Assembly (NCBI RefSeq): GCF_900104135.1
Contig: NZ_FNIV01000010.1
Coordinates: 1 to 64,000 of the forward strand
Direction of reading: 5' to 3'
Length of the DNA: 64,000 bases
Source: Halomonas shengliensis
Lineage (GTDB): Bacteria > Pseudomonadota > Gammaproteobacteria > Pseudomonadales > Halomonadaceae
The notes beneath the pieces were generated by a model, which saw nothing but the letters and a program-made list of their open reading frames with translations, searched no databases and was not told where the DNA came from. Below are positions 40,611 to 50,066 of this stretch, in pieces (the first letter of the stretch is position 1; each line of letters begins with the position of its first letter). Both the position numbers and the translations under genes were made by a program.

Positions 40611-41447
40611 TCATGAGCGCTCGCGGGCGAGCTTGGGGTTGAGGGCGTCGTCGAGACCTTCGCCCACCAGGTTGAGCGCCAGCACGGTGAGCAGGATCGC
40701 CACGCCGGGGAAGAAGCTCAGCCACCAGGCCTGGCGGATGACCGTGCGCGCCGCGCCGATCATGTAGCCCCAGGACATCACGTTGGGATCGCCCAGGCCG
40801 AGGAAGGAGAGGGCGGACTCCAGCAGGATGGCGGTGGCGACCATCAGCGAGGCCAGCACGATGATCGGCGACAGGGTGTTGGGCAGGATCTGGCGCAGGA
40901 TGATGGTGGTGTTGGTCTGGCCGACCAGGCGGGCGGCCTCGACGTACTCGCGGTGGCGCAGCGACATGAACTCCGCGCGCACCAGGCGGGCCACCGGTGG
41001 CCAGCTAACCAGGGCGATGGCCAGCACGATGGAGGTGATGCTGGGCTGCATGATCGCCACCAGCACAATGGCCAGGGCGAAGTTGGGGATGGTCTGGAAG
41101 AACTCGGTGAAGCGCATCAGGGCATCGTCGACGAGGCCACCGTAGTAGCCGGCGATGGCGCCCAGCGGCACGCCGATGGCCAGGGCCACGGTGGTCGAGA
41201 CGAGGCCGATGAGCAGCGACACCCAGGCGCCGTGCATCAGGCCGGCGGCGACGTTGCGGCCCATGGTGTCGGTGCCCAGCGGGAAGCCGTCGGTCTGAAG
41301 CGGTGGCAGGAAGGGACGCTGCACCATGCGCCAGGGCGACTCGGGAAACAGCAGTGGCGCCAGGATGGCCATCAGGATGATCCCCACCAGGATGATCAGG
41401 CCCACCAGGGCGCCACGGTTCTGGGCGAAGCGGGCGAAGAAGCTCAT
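40611..41447 (-). CDS. Peptide-type ABC transporter permease (DppC-like)
   Basis: The 278-residue permease has an N-terminal helix, then FPLGTDTMGRNVAAGLMHG, the DppC/OppC mark, and the EAA loop around REYVEAARLVGQTNTTIILR. It pairs with the DppB-like permease; their genes overlap by four bases. Confidence 0.93.
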   Translation of the reverse strand: MSFFARFAQNRGALVGLIILVGIILMAILAPLLFPESPWRMVQRPFLPPLQTDGFPLGTDTMGRNVAAGLMHGAWVSLLIGLVSTTVALAIGVPLGAIAGYYGGLVDDALMRFTEFFQTIPNFALAIVLVAIMQPSITSIVLAIALVSWPPVARLVRAEFMSLRHREYVEAARLVGQTNTTIILRQILPNTLSPIIVLASLMVATAILLESALSFLGLGDPNVMSWGYMIGAARTVIRQAWWLSFFPGVAILLTVLALNLVGEGLDDALNPKLARERS

Positions 41448-42421
41448 GACGCCTCCTTGATGCGCGGATCGGCCAGGCGGTAGACGAGGTCGGTGATGAT
41501 GTTGAAGACGATCACCAGGGCCGCCGAGAAGAAGAAGATCCCCAGCAGCAGGTTGTAGTCGCGCTGCTGCAGGGCCTCGAACATCAGGCGGCCGATGCCG
41601 GGCCAGGCGAAGACCGTCTCGGTGAGGATGGCGCCGCCGACCATCTGGCCCGCCTGCAGGCCGGCCAGGGTGATGATCGGCAGCAGGGCGTTGCGCAGGA
41701 TGTGGCGGCGCTGGATCACGCTGTTCTTGAGCCCCTTGGCGCGGGCCGTCTTGACGAAGTCCTGCTGGGCCGCCTCGAGCATCGAGGCGCGGGTCATGCG
41801 GGTGTAGATGGCCATGAAGAACAGCGCCAGGGTGGTGGCCGGCAGGATCAGGTGCTTGCCGACGTCGAGGGCGAAGGCGAACCCCTCGAGGCCGGCCCCC
41901 ACCGTGTACATCCCGTAGGCGGGCAGCCAGTCGAGGTAGACCGAGAACAGCACCACCGCCATCAGCGCCACCCAGAACAGCGGGGTGGCGTAGAAGATCA
42001 GCGCCAGCGCCATGATGATCGAGCCCGAGGGCTTCTTGACGCGTGCCGCGGCCAGCGACCCGGCGACGATGCCCAGCACCAGCGACAGCACGAAGGCGGT
42101 GCCGGTCAGCAGCAGGGTGGCCGGCAGGCGCTCGAGGATCAGGTCGAGCACCGGCACCTGCTGGCGGTAGGAGAAGCCGAAGTCGAGCATGGCGACCCCG
42201 GAAACATAGCGCCACAGCTGCACGTGGAGCGGCTGGTCGAGGCCGAAGCGTTCGGTCAGCTGGCGCAGGAACTCGGCATCCGTGGCCCCGGCCTCGCCGG
42301 CCAGGATGGCGGCCGGGTCGCCGGGGGCCAGCTGGATGAGGAAGAAGTTGAAGATGATGATCATGAACAGCACGATCACGGCCTTCAGCAGCCGTGAAAC
42401 GATCAATCTGGCATACAGCAT
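41444..42421 (-). CDS. Peptide-type ABC transporter permease (DppB-like)
   Basis: The 325-residue permease has the DppB features: a first helix ending in the FFLIQLAPGDPAA segment, RFGLDQPLHVQLWRYVSGV in the periplasmic loop, and the EAA loop in DFVKTARAKGLKNSVIQRRH. It starts 74 bases after the substrate-binding protein gene, across a strong hairpin. Confidence 0.93.
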   Translation of the reverse strand: MLYARLIVSRLLKAVIVLFMIIIFNFFLIQLAPGDPAAILAGEAGATDAEFLRQLTERFGLDQPLHVQLWRYVSGVAMLDFGFSYRQQVPVLDLILERLPATLLLTGTAFVLSLVLGIVAGSLAAARVKKPSGSIIMALALIFYATPLFWVALMAVVLFSVYLDWLPAYGMYTVGAGLEGFAFALDVGKHLILPATTLALFFMAIYTRMTRASMLEAAQQDFVKTARAKGLKNSVIQRRHILRNALLPIITLAGLQAGQMVGGAILTETVFAWPGIGRLMFEALQQRDYNLLLGIFFFSAALVIVFNIITDLVYRLADPRIKEAS

Positions 42422-42460
42422 GCCATTACCCCCTGACGGCGTGGGACGGTCGTGGAACGG

Positions 42461-42490
42461 CAGGGGGGCAGCCGCGCCGGCTGCCCCCTG
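42461..42490 (-). terminator. Intercistronic hairpin between binding-protein and permease genes
   Basis: A GC-rich stem (CAGGGGGGCAGCCG against CGGCTGCCCCCTG, one bulged G) with a 3-base loop lies 5 bases after the binding-protein stop. Such hairpins stabilise or terminate the upstream message, so that more binding protein than permease is made. No T-run, so partial read-through is expected. Confidence 0.65.
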
Positions 42491-42495
42491 CGGGG

Positions 42496-44049
42496 TTACC
42501 TGTCGAGCCAGGCGTCCTTGAAGCCGTCGTTCACGCCCACGCCCGAGGTGACCAGGTTCTTGACGTCGCAGCGATAGATGGTCGGGAAGCCGAGCTCCAG
42601 CAGCCAGCCCACCGGGACATCCTCCTGGAGGATCTCCTGGACCTCGTGGTAGAGCGCCTCACGTTTCTCGTCAGGGAAGGCGGTCGCCGCCTGGTTGAAG
42701 AGCTCGTCGACCCGCGGGTTCTCGTAGCCCTCGACGTTGTTCCAGGGGGAGCCTCTCTCGATGTTGCTGGAGAGGTAGGTGCGCGAGATGCCCAGTGCCG
42801 GGTCGCCATACTGGTAGAGGTAGGTGAAGGCGAGGTCGTAGTCCCAGTCGCCCAGGCGCTGGTTCCAGCCGCCGACGTCGGTGGCCTCGGTGCGCACGTT
42901 GATGCCGACCTCCTTGAGGTTCTGCTGCACCGCCTCGGCCCAGCGCGTCCAGGTCTCGCCGTAGGGCAGCGGCAGCAGGCGGACCTCCTCGCCGTCATAG
43001 CCCATCTCGTCGAGCAGTTCGCGGGCGCGTTCCGGGTCATGGTCGTAGGGGGTGAGGTCCTCGTTCTGGAACTTGGCGTTGGCGCCGAACGCCCCCAGCG
43101 GCACCTTGCCGAGACCGTTCCACAGCACGTTGCGGGCGAACTCGCGGTCCATGGCGTACATGACCGCCTGGCGGAAGCGCTTGTCGGCGGTGGGGCCCTC
43201 GCGGTTGTTCATCCACAGCATGGCGAAGGGGCTGAAGTATTCGTGTCCGGCCTCCGTCACGCAGGTGTTGTCCAGCTCGGTCAGGCGCGGGATGTCGAAG
43301 TTCTCCACGGTGCCGTAGGGCAGGACGTCGACGGTGCCGTTTTCGTAGGCCACGGCCCGCGAGGCGCCGTCGGGGATGATGTGCCAGTTGATGCCATCGA
43401 GGTAGGGCAGGTCCTCCTCGTAGTAGTCCTCGTTCTTGACCAGCTGGATCACCGTGCCACGGTCCCAGTTCTCGAACTTGAAGGGGCCGGTGCCGATGGG
43501 GTGGTTGTTGGCCTCGTTGTCGCGGAACTCGGTCCCGGCATAGATGTGCTCGGGGACCATGGTGAAGGTGCCGGCCTCGAAGGAGATCAGGAAGGGGCCG
43601 AAGGGTTCCTTGAGGGTGAAGACCACGGTGTGGTCGTCGGTAGCCTCGATGGACTCGACGTGCTGCAGCACCGCGCGGGCGCTGGGGTTGAGCTCGCGGT
43701 GGAAGACATCGGCGGAGAACACCACGTCCTCGGCGGTGAAGGCCTCGCCATCGTGCCAGGTGACCCCCTCGCGCAGGTGGAAGGTCCAGGTGCGCCCGTC
43801 GTCGCTGACCTCCCAGGACTCGGCCAGCTGGGGCTGGGGCTCGAGGTCGGTGGTGTAGCGCAGCAGGCCTTCGTAGATGTTACCGGCGACCGTGCGGGTC
43901 GGGGCATTCTGGATCATGCCCAGCACCAGGCCGGGGGGCTCGGGCTGGATGATGGTGTCGATGATGCCGCCCGACTTGGGGTCCTCGGCATGGGCAGGGA
44001 TGGCGGCGAGTGCCGCGGCGGCGATGGCGATGGCCAGAGGTGTCTTCAT
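42496..44049 (-). CDS. Peptide-type ABC transporter substrate-binding protein (SBP_bac_5)
   Basis: The 517-residue periplasmic protein has a clear Sec signal (MKTPLAIAIAAAALAAIPAHA, cleaved before EDPKSG). Family segments are GLLRYTTDLEPQPQLAESWE, TFHLREGVTWHDGEAFTAED and PIGTGPFKFENWDRG. The family binds di- and oligopeptides, opines, nickel or other amino-acid derivatives; the ligand is unknown here. The ATG at 44049 follows AAGGGGA. It is the first gene of the seven-gene operon, facing a GntR regulator. Confidence 0.92.
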   Translation of the reverse strand: MKTPLAIAIAAAALAAIPAHAEDPKSGGIIDTIIQPEPPGLVLGMIQNAPTRTVAGNIYEGLLRYTTDLEPQPQLAESWEVSDDGRTWTFHLREGVTWHDGEAFTAEDVVFSADVFHRELNPSARAVLQHVESIEATDDHTVVFTLKEPFGPFLISFEAGTFTMVPEHIYAGTEFRDNEANNHPIGTGPFKFENWDRGTVIQLVKNEDYYEEDLPYLDGINWHIIPDGASRAVAYENGTVDVLPYGTVENFDIPRLTELDNTCVTEAGHEYFSPFAMLWMNNREGPTADKRFRQAVMYAMDREFARNVLWNGLGKVPLGAFGANAKFQNEDLTPYDHDPERARELLDEMGYDGEEVRLLPLPYGETWTRWAEAVQQNLKEVGINVRTEATDVGGWNQRLGDWDYDLAFTYLYQYGDPALGISRTYLSSNIERGSPWNNVEGYENPRVDELFNQAATAFPDEKREALYHEVQEILQEDVPVGWLLELGFPTIYRCDVKNLVTSGVGVNDGFKDAWLDR

Positions 44050-44122
44050 GATGCTGTCCCCTTGTGGAGATTGTTGTTGGCGATGGGCAGTCACCCGATT
44101 GAACCTAGCAGCCAGGCGCCAA

Positions 44123-44154
44123 ACTGTCGACAGTCGTCAATCGACGGTCGACAC
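44123..44154. promoter_or_regulatory. Candidate GntR operator in divergent intergenic region
   Basis: ACTGTCGACAGT (44123-44134) is a perfect 12-base palindrome, and a second GTCGAC (44147-44152) follows with its centre 21 bases later, about two helical turns. They lie between the binding-protein gene and the gntR gene. FCD-type regulators bind short palindromes of this kind; the assignment is inferred from position. Confidence 0.5.
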
Positions 44155-44208
44155 ACGGCCCTGCCTTGTCATACTGGGAGAAGTCCTTCCGTCAGGAGAC
44201 AGTCCCCC

Positions 44209-44913
44209 ATGCCGCCATCCTCGTCATCGGCGCCCGACAGTTTCATCCAGCAGCACAACCTGGTGGAGCAGGTCGCCGACTTCCTGACCCAGGCCATCAT
44301 CGGTCAACGCTTCGCCCCGGGTGAGCGCTTGTCCGAGGTGCAGCTGGCCCGGGACCTCGGGGTCAGTCGTGCCCCGGTGCGCGAGGCCGCGCGCCTGCTC
44401 GAGAGCCGCGGACTGTTGATCTCACGGCCACGACGCGGCTTCTTCGTGCGCTCCCTGGATGCCGAGGAGCTCTGCGATATCTTCGACCTGCGCCTCTGCC
44501 TGGAGCGCCATGCCATGGAACGCCTGGCCGGCGCCTGTTCGCCGGAGGCCCTGGCGGCGCTGCATCGGCAGGTCGAGCAGCTGTGCGACGCCTCGCGCAG
44601 CGGTGACGAGGGCCGCCGCATCGAGGAAGACCTCGCCTTCCATCGCCTGCTGATCGCCACGGCCGGCAATCGTCGCCTGCTCAAGGCGTTCGACAACCTG
44701 GCCCACGAGCTGCGGCTCTGCATCACCCTGATCACTAAGACCCACGAGGCGCCAGAGAGCATCGCCGACAGCCATCACCGGCTGCTCGAGGCGCTGGCCG
44801 CCGGCGACCCGGTCCGCTGTCGAGAGGCCATCGATTATCACATCGGGGTGGCGCGTGATTATGTCGTGCGTGGCCTCGGCGAGCCGGCCAATGCCGCTGG
44901 TCGCGGGGAGTGA
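44209..44913 (+). CDS. GntR-family transcriptional regulator (FadR/FCD subfamily)
   Basis: The 234-residue protein has an N-terminal winged helix (FAPGERLSEVQLARDLGVSR, then APVREAARLLESRGL) and an all-helical FCD ligand domain whose metal/ligand residues appear in DLAFHRLLIATAGNRRL, DSHHRLLEAL and AIDYHIG. Members bind organic acids and repress catabolic genes. It is divergent from the ABC/oxidase operon and probably controls it. The ATG at 44209 follows CAGGAG. Confidence 0.9.
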   Translation: MPPSSSSAPDSFIQQHNLVEQVADFLTQAIIGQRFAPGERLSEVQLARDLGVSRAPVREAARLLESRGLLISRPRRGFFVRSLDAEELCDIFDLRLCLERHAMERLAGACSPEALAALHRQVEQLCDASRSGDEGRRIEEDLAFHRLLIATAGNRRLLKAFDNLAHELRLCITLITKTHEAPESIADSHHRLLEALAAGDPVRCREAIDYHIGVARDYVVRGLGEPANAAGRGE

Positions 44914-45039
44914 CAGGGGCGTGGGGGTCCCCCTGTGACAGGGAAAGCCCGCGGCGTTGAAAGTCCGCGGGGCCCTCCCGCTTGCGGGATGCCTCGCCGC
45001 GAGAGACTGTAGTCCGTTTAGGACAGATGGGATGTCGCC

Positions 45040-45834
45040 ATGCCCGAGCTCGCCCTCTGCACCAAGACCCTGGATCCGGTCCACGTCGACCATAGCCATG
45101 ACTTCCACCAGCTGATCCTGACCACCGGTGGCGCGACCGAGCTCGCCATCGAGGGGCAGGGGGACCGCGTCACCGCGGCCCGAGGCTGCCTGATCCCCTC
45201 GGCCCACCGCCACGACTACCGCGGCGATGGCCGTCACCGCACCCTGGTGCTCGATGTGCCCCTGGCCAGCGTGTCGCTGCTGCGTGCCGGCGATGACCTG
45301 TCGCGGCTCTTCGAGCGTCCGCGCTTCTTCGGCGTGCCGCCGCGGTTGCAGCGCCTCGCCGCCAGCCTCTCGGAGCAGCTCGAGCAGTGCCCCGCGCTGC
45401 ACAGCGAGGTCGCCGCGCTGCTGCTGCGGGCCATCCACCTGCACCTGGCCGAGACCGCGCTGGCGCCGGATGCCGGCTTCCCCCTGGCGCGTCGCCGCGG
45501 CGATCGCCTCGATCTGGAGCGCATCGACGCCTGGGTGGACCGCCACCTGGCCGACGAGATCCGCGTCGAGCAGCTGGCGACCCTGTGCGCCATGAGCGTG
45601 GGCCACTTCCATGGGCGCTTCCGCGAGCGCCTGGGCATGACGCCCCAGGCCTATGTGCAGGACCGGCGGCTGCGCCATGCGCGCACCCTGGTCGGCCACA
45701 GCGAGCTGAGCCTGGGCCATGTGGCGAGCCTGGTGGGCTTCCGCGACCAGGGCAGCTTCTCCCGGGCCTATCGGCGCCGCTTCGCGATCTCGCCCTCCGC
45801 GGACCGCGCCCGGGCCCGCGAGGGCGGCGAGTAG
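45040..45834 (+). CDS. AraC-family transcriptional regulator
   Basis: The 264-residue protein has an N-terminal cupin-like domain (HSHDFHQLILTTGGATELAI, then CLIPSAHRHDYRGDG) and a C-terminal AraC DNA-binding domain with two helix-turn-helix units (EQLATLCAMSVGHFHGRFRE and LGHVASLVGFRDQGSFSRAY). It lies 147 bases upstream of the TRAP operon on the same strand and is the likely activator of that operon. The effector is unknown. Confidence 0.89.
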   Translation: MPELALCTKTLDPVHVDHSHDFHQLILTTGGATELAIEGQGDRVTAARGCLIPSAHRHDYRGDGRHRTLVLDVPLASVSLLRAGDDLSRLFERPRFFGVPPRLQRLAASLSEQLEQCPALHSEVAALLLRAIHLHLAETALAPDAGFPLARRRGDRLDLERIDAWVDRHLADEIRVEQLATLCAMSVGHFHGRFRERLGMTPQAYVQDRRLRHARTLVGHSELSLGHVASLVGFRDQGSFSRAYRRRFAISPSADRARAREGGE

Positions 45835-45981
45835 CTGGCGAGCCTGGGGCAAGCGGCTCGGACTCTCGGGCAAGCAGCTGGCCGTGGGGCGGCCTAGTCT
45901 GACAGCAGGGCGGTGCCCTGACGCCGCCGTCGGTTCCTTGCAAGCCGCACCACCAACAACGACAACCCGAGAGGCAACACC

Positions 45982-47049
45982 ATGCGCAACCGGATGCTTT
46001 CCCGCCTGCCCGCCCTGGCGGCGCTGCCGCTGGCCCTGGCCGCGGCCCACGCCCAGGCCGAGGAGATGGCCATCGCCACCATCCTTCCCGAGGACATGAG
46101 CAACAACGAGGTCTACCCGGCGCTGATCCACTTCAAGAACCTGGTGGAGACCCGCACCGACGGCGAGATCACGGTGTCGATCTTCGGCAACAGCCAGCTG
46201 GGCTCCGAGGTGGAGACGGCCCAGGAGGTGCAGGGCGGCATGACCCTGCAGTCCACCATCATCACCACCGGCGCCATGTCCTCCTTCTACGACGACTACC
46301 AGCTGATGACGGCGCCCTTCATCTTCGACAACTGGCGCCAGGCCTGGGCCTTCTTCGATGGCGAGTGGTTCGCCGACTTCATGTCGGGCACCGTCGAGGA
46401 GACCAACATGCGCTACCTGGGCACCTTCGACGACGGCGGAGGCTTCGTGGCCTTCACCAACAACGAGCGCCCGATCAAGACCGTCGAGGACCTCGAGGGG
46501 CTCAACATCCGCACCGAGGAGAACCCCGGCCACGTGGCGATCATGAAGGCGCTGGGCGCCTCGGCCACGCCGCTGCCCTGGGGCGAGGTGATCACCGCGC
46601 TGGAGACCGGCCTGGCCGACGGCCAGTTCAACGCCCCGGTGCTCAACACCACCTTCAACTTCGACGAGGTGACGGACTACACCACCCTTACCGGGCACGT
46701 CTACAACAGCGCCGCCTGGCTGGTCAGCGAGGAGTGGTTCCAGAGCCTCACCGAGGCGCAGCAGGAGGCCATCGTCACCTCCGCCCGCGAGGCGGTCGCG
46801 ATCGGTCACGGCATGTCCGGGGCGCTGGCCACCGCCAGCTGGCAGGAGTCCTGCGAACGCTTCGAGGAGTGCTACATCATGCCCCCGGAGGAGCGGGCGC
46901 GCATGGCCGAGATCGCCACCCCGGCCTGGCGTGACTGGATCGTCAACGACTTCGGCATCGAGGCCGAGAAGGTCGACGCCTTCCTGGCCGAGGTCGCGCG
47001 GGTCGGCGAGGAGGTCGCCGAGAGCGACATCGCCAACTACGGCCAGTAG
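45982..47049 (+). CDS. dctP: TRAP transporter substrate-binding protein (DctP family)
   Basis: The 355-residue periplasmic protein has a Sec signal (cleavage after AAAHAQAEE-type residues near 26). DctP marks are GNSQLGSEVETAQEVQGG, the conserved ligand-binding arginine in GLNIRTEENPGH and PLPWGEVITALETGLADGQF. DctP proteins bind carboxylate-containing solutes through that arginine. It is the first gene of the TRAP/amidohydrolase operon. Confidence 0.93.
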   Translation: MRNRMLSRLPALAALPLALAAAHAQAEEMAIATILPEDMSNNEVYPALIHFKNLVETRTDGEITVSIFGNSQLGSEVETAQEVQGGMTLQSTIITTGAMSSFYDDYQLMTAPFIFDNWRQAWAFFDGEWFADFMSGTVEETNMRYLGTFDDGGGFVAFTNNERPIKTVEDLEGLNIRTEENPGHVAIMKALGASATPLPWGEVITALETGLADGQFNAPVLNTTFNFDEVTDYTTLTGHVYNSAAWLVSEEWFQSLTEAQQEAIVTSAREAVAIGHGMSGALATASWQESCERFEECYIMPPEERARMAEIATPAWRDWIVNDFGIEAEKVDAFLAEVARVGEEVAESDIANYGQ

Positions 47050-47151
47050 GCACCCAGCCGGGTGACCTGATCCCGAGCCGGCAGGCGCCCTGGCGCCTGC
47101 TGTGCGGTTCGGCCGCCACCCGGCGGCCGTCGATGCGTACGAGGTAGCGCG

Positions 47152-47703
47152 ATGTCACTCCTCCACCCCCTGCGCCGCCTGAGCGATATCGTGAACCAGG
47201 CGGCGATCGTGACCTGCGTGGTCTGCGTGCTGGTGATGCTGGGCATCTCCTTCACCGCCTTCGTCTACAAGCTGGCCACCGGCAGTACCCTGAGCTGGAC
47301 CTACTCCCTGGCCCGGCTCTTCCTGCCCTGGATCGGCTTCCTCTCCATGACCATCTCCCTGCGCTACGGCGAGCACGTGGCGATGACCCTGCTGGTGCGC
47401 AGCCTGCCACGGGCGCTGCTGACCCTCTCCGCGGCCGCCTGCCTGGCGGTGGTAGGGCTCTTCGGCGCGCTGCTGCTGTGGTATGGCTGGGACTACTTCC
47501 TGGGGGCCAACCAGGTCTACATGGTCTCCGACCAGATCCAGGTGCCCGCCAAGTTCACCGCCATCGTGGTGCCGGTGAGCGGCGCCATCATCCTGCTGCA
47601 CCTGGTGCAGGGCTTCGACCTGCTGGAGCATTTTATCGACGACGACAGCGCCATCGACGAGCTGATCGAGGGCGAGTCCGGCCATGCGGAGGAGCGCCCA
47701 TGA
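47152..47703 (+). CDS. dctQ: TRAP transporter small permease (DctQ family)
   Basis: The 183-residue membrane protein has four helices and the DctQ segment WTYSLARLFLPWIGFLSMTI, followed by RYGEHVAMTLL. It pairs with the large permease. It starts 102 bases after dctP and overlaps dctM by four bases. Confidence 0.92.
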   Translation: MSLLHPLRRLSDIVNQAAIVTCVVCVLVMLGISFTAFVYKLATGSTLSWTYSLARLFLPWIGFLSMTISLRYGEHVAMTLLVRSLPRALLTLSAAACLAVVGLFGALLLWYGWDYFLGANQVYMVSDQIQVPAKFTAIVVPVSGAIILLHLVQGFDLLEHFIDDDSAIDELIEGESGHAEERP

Positions 47704-48974
47704 CCCCTGCCATCCTGGCCTTCGTGGTCCTGCTGCTGCTGGGCACGCCGGTGGCCATCGTCATGGCCCTCTCGGGGCTTGCCGGCGGCTTCGCAATGGG
47801 CGGCGAGCGCATGCTGGGCATCCTCGCCGACCGCATGTTCTCGGGCGTCTCGGGCTTTTTGCTGATCGCCGTGCCCTACTTCATCTTCACCGCCGAGTTG
47901 ATGAACCAGGGCGGCCTGACCCAGAAGCTGATCACCTTCAACAATGCGCTGTTCGGGCGGGTGCGCGGGGCGCTCTCCCACGTCAACATCTCGGTGTCGG
48001 TGTTCTTCGCCGGCCTGACCGGGGCGGCGATCACCGACACCGTGGCCATCGGCAAGATCATGATCCCGGAGATGAAGAAGCAGGGCTACGACGCCGAGTA
48101 CGCTGCGGCCATCACCGCCTGTTCCTCGATCATCGGGCCGATCATCCCGCCCAGCGTGGTGATGGTGGTCTACGCCACCCTGCTGCGGGACATCTCGGTG
48201 ATCGACCTCTTCGCCGGCGGCATCATCCCGGGGATCCTGATGGCCCTGGCGCTGCTCGGGGTCAGCCTCTTCCTGGCCTGGCGCCGGGGCTATCCCAAGC
48301 AGGCCCCGACGCCCTTCAAGGTGGCGGTGCTGTCGTTCTTCTTTGCCCTGCCGGCGATGATCGTGCCGCTGATCATCCTCGGCGGCATCCTCTCGGGGCT
48401 GACCACCATCACCGAGGCCTCCGGCTTCGCCGCCATCTATGCGCTGGTGGTGGGGGTGGTGTTCTACCGCAACCTCAGCTGGCAGAAGGTGTGGCATGCC
48501 CTGGTGGTGACGGTGCGCTTCTCCGGGGTGGTGTTCTTCCTGCTCGCCACCTCGGCGGTGCTGGGCTGGTTCGTGACCCGCTCGGGCATCGCCCGGGATG
48601 CCGCCGGCATCATCACCGCGCTGAGCGACTCCACCTTCGTGCAGCTGCTGGCGGTGTGCCTGCTGCTGATCCTGATCGGTACGGTGATGGACGTGCTGCC
48701 GGCGCTGGTGGTGGTGGCGCCGGTGCTGGTGCCGGCGATGATCCAGCTGGGGGTGGACCCGCTGCACTTCGCCATCCTGATGATCGTGGTGCTCAACATC
48801 TCCAACGTCACGCCGCCGGTGGGGATGACGCTGATGACGGCGGCGAGGATCGCCAACGTGCCCTACGAGCGCGCCATCATCGCCTCGCTGCCGTTCTATG
48901 TCGCCTATATCGCGGTGATCCTGCTGCTGGTCGCCTTCCCGGCGCTCTCCACCTGGATCCCCTCGCTGCTGTGA
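47700..48974 (+). CDS. dctM: TRAP transporter large permease (DctM family)
   Basis: The 424-residue protein has about twelve helices. DctM marks include VPYFIFTAELMNQGGLTQKL, GGAAITDTVAIGKIMIPEMK-like residues, and SSIIGPIIPPSVVMVVYATL. It performs Na+-coupled import of the DctP ligand. The ATG overlaps the dctQ stop. Confidence 0.93.
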   Translation: MTPAILAFVVLLLLGTPVAIVMALSGLAGGFAMGGERMLGILADRMFSGVSGFLLIAVPYFIFTAELMNQGGLTQKLITFNNALFGRVRGALSHVNISVSVFFAGLTGAAITDTVAIGKIMIPEMKKQGYDAEYAAAITACSSIIGPIIPPSVVMVVYATLLRDISVIDLFAGGIIPGILMALALLGVSLFLAWRRGYPKQAPTPFKVAVLSFFFALPAMIVPLIILGGILSGLTTITEASGFAAIYALVVGVVFYRNLSWQKVWHALVVTVRFSGVVFFLLATSAVLGWFVTRSGIARDAAGIITALSDSTFVQLLAVCLLLILIGTVMDVLPALVVVAPVLVPAMIQLGVDPLHFAILMIVVLNISNVTPPVGMTLMTAARIANVPYERAIIASLPFYVAYIAVILLLVAFPALSTWIPSLL

Positions 48975-49005
48975 CCGTCATCCCGGGCCCAAGGAGCCAG
49001 CCACG

Positions 49006-50040
49006 ATGAAGCTCTTCTACCATCCGGACCAGGAGCGCCATGCGCCACCCAGCTTCCTGCTGCGCGGCCGCGCGGTGGCCTCCCCCGAGGGGCCGGTGCG
49101 CGCCGAGATGCTGGCGCGGGGCCTGGCCGACATCGGCCGCTCGCTGACGCCGCCCACCGGAGGCGACAGCGACCTGCTGCGCGAACGGCTGGCACGGATC
49201 CACACCCCGCGCTACCTGGCGTTCCTGGAGACCATCCATGCGCGCTGGCGCGCGCTCCCCGATGCCGCCGAGATCGTCGCCCCCAACGTCCACCCCTGTG
49301 GCGGCGGGCATCACTACCCACGCCACCCGGTGGGGCAGGTGGGCTGGCACATGCACGACATGGCCTGCCCGATGACCGCCGACAGCTTCACCGGCATCCT
49401 GGCCAGCGCCCTCACCGCCGAGGCCGCCGCGGAGTGCGTGGCGGCCGGCGCCTCGAGCGCCTACGCGCTGTGCCGCCCGCCCGGCCATCATGCCGGGCCG
49501 GATCGCGCCGGGGGCTTCTGCTTCCTCAACAACGCCGCCCTGGCCGCCGAGGTGCTGCGCGAGCACCATTCCCGGGTGGCGATCCTCGACGTCGACCTCC
49601 ACCACGGCAACGGTACCCAGGACATCTTCTACGCCCGAGGCGATGTCTGGACCGGTTCGCTGCACGCCGACCCCGCGGACTTCTACCCCTTCTTCTGGGG
49701 CGGCGCCGACGAGGTTGGCGAGGGCGAGGGGCGTGGGGCCAACCACAACCTGCCGCTGCCCCTGGGCAGCGGCGCGGGCGCCTTCATGGAGGCCCTGGAG
49801 ACGCTGATCGCGTCCCTCGAGGCCTTCGCCCCCGAGGCCCTGGTGGTGGCGCTGGGGCTCGATGCCCATCACGCCGACCCGCTGGCCGGACTGGCGCTCG
49901 AGACCGATGACTTCACACTGCTTGGCCGCCGCCTGGCGGCCATCGACCTGCCCACGGTGCTCATCCAGGAGGGGGGCTACCCCACCGAGCACCTGGGCGC
50001 CAACCTGGCCGCCTTCCTGGGCGGCTATACCGCAGCCTGA
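49006..50040 (+). CDS. HDAC-family amidohydrolase 1 (acetylpolyamine amidohydrolase-like)
   Basis: The 344-residue arginase-fold deacetylase has the active-site histidine pair in RPPGHHAGPDRAGGFCFLNN (about residue 157), Zn ligands D and H in ILDVDLHHGNGTQ (about 192), the third Zn aspartate in GLDAHHADPLAGL (about 285) and the catalytic tyrosine in EGGY (about 322). Bacterial members remove acetyl groups from polyamines or other acetylated amines. It lies 31 bases after dctM, so the imported ligand may be its substrate. Confidence 0.9.
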   Translation: MKLFYHPDQERHAPPSFLLRGRAVASPEGPVRAEMLARGLADIGRSLTPPTGGDSDLLRERLARIHTPRYLAFLETIHARWRALPDAAEIVAPNVHPCGGGHHYPRHPVGQVGWHMHDMACPMTADSFTGILASALTAEAAAECVAAGASSAYALCRPPGHHAGPDRAGGFCFLNNAALAAEVLREHHSRVAILDVDLHHGNGTQDIFYARGDVWTGSLHADPADFYPFFWGGADEVGEGEGRGANHNLPLPLGSGAGAFMEALETLIASLEAFAPEALVVALGLDAHHADPLAGLALETDDFTLLGRRLAAIDLPTVLIQEGGYPTEHLGANLAAFLGGYTAA

Positions 50041-50066
50041 CTGCCACCCGAACGAGGGACCACGCC

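Noticed and set aside
44422..46809. A 795-codon open frame on the minus strand across gntR, araC and dctP
   Set aside because: It crosses three real genes on the other strand and two intergenic gaps; no coherent domain.
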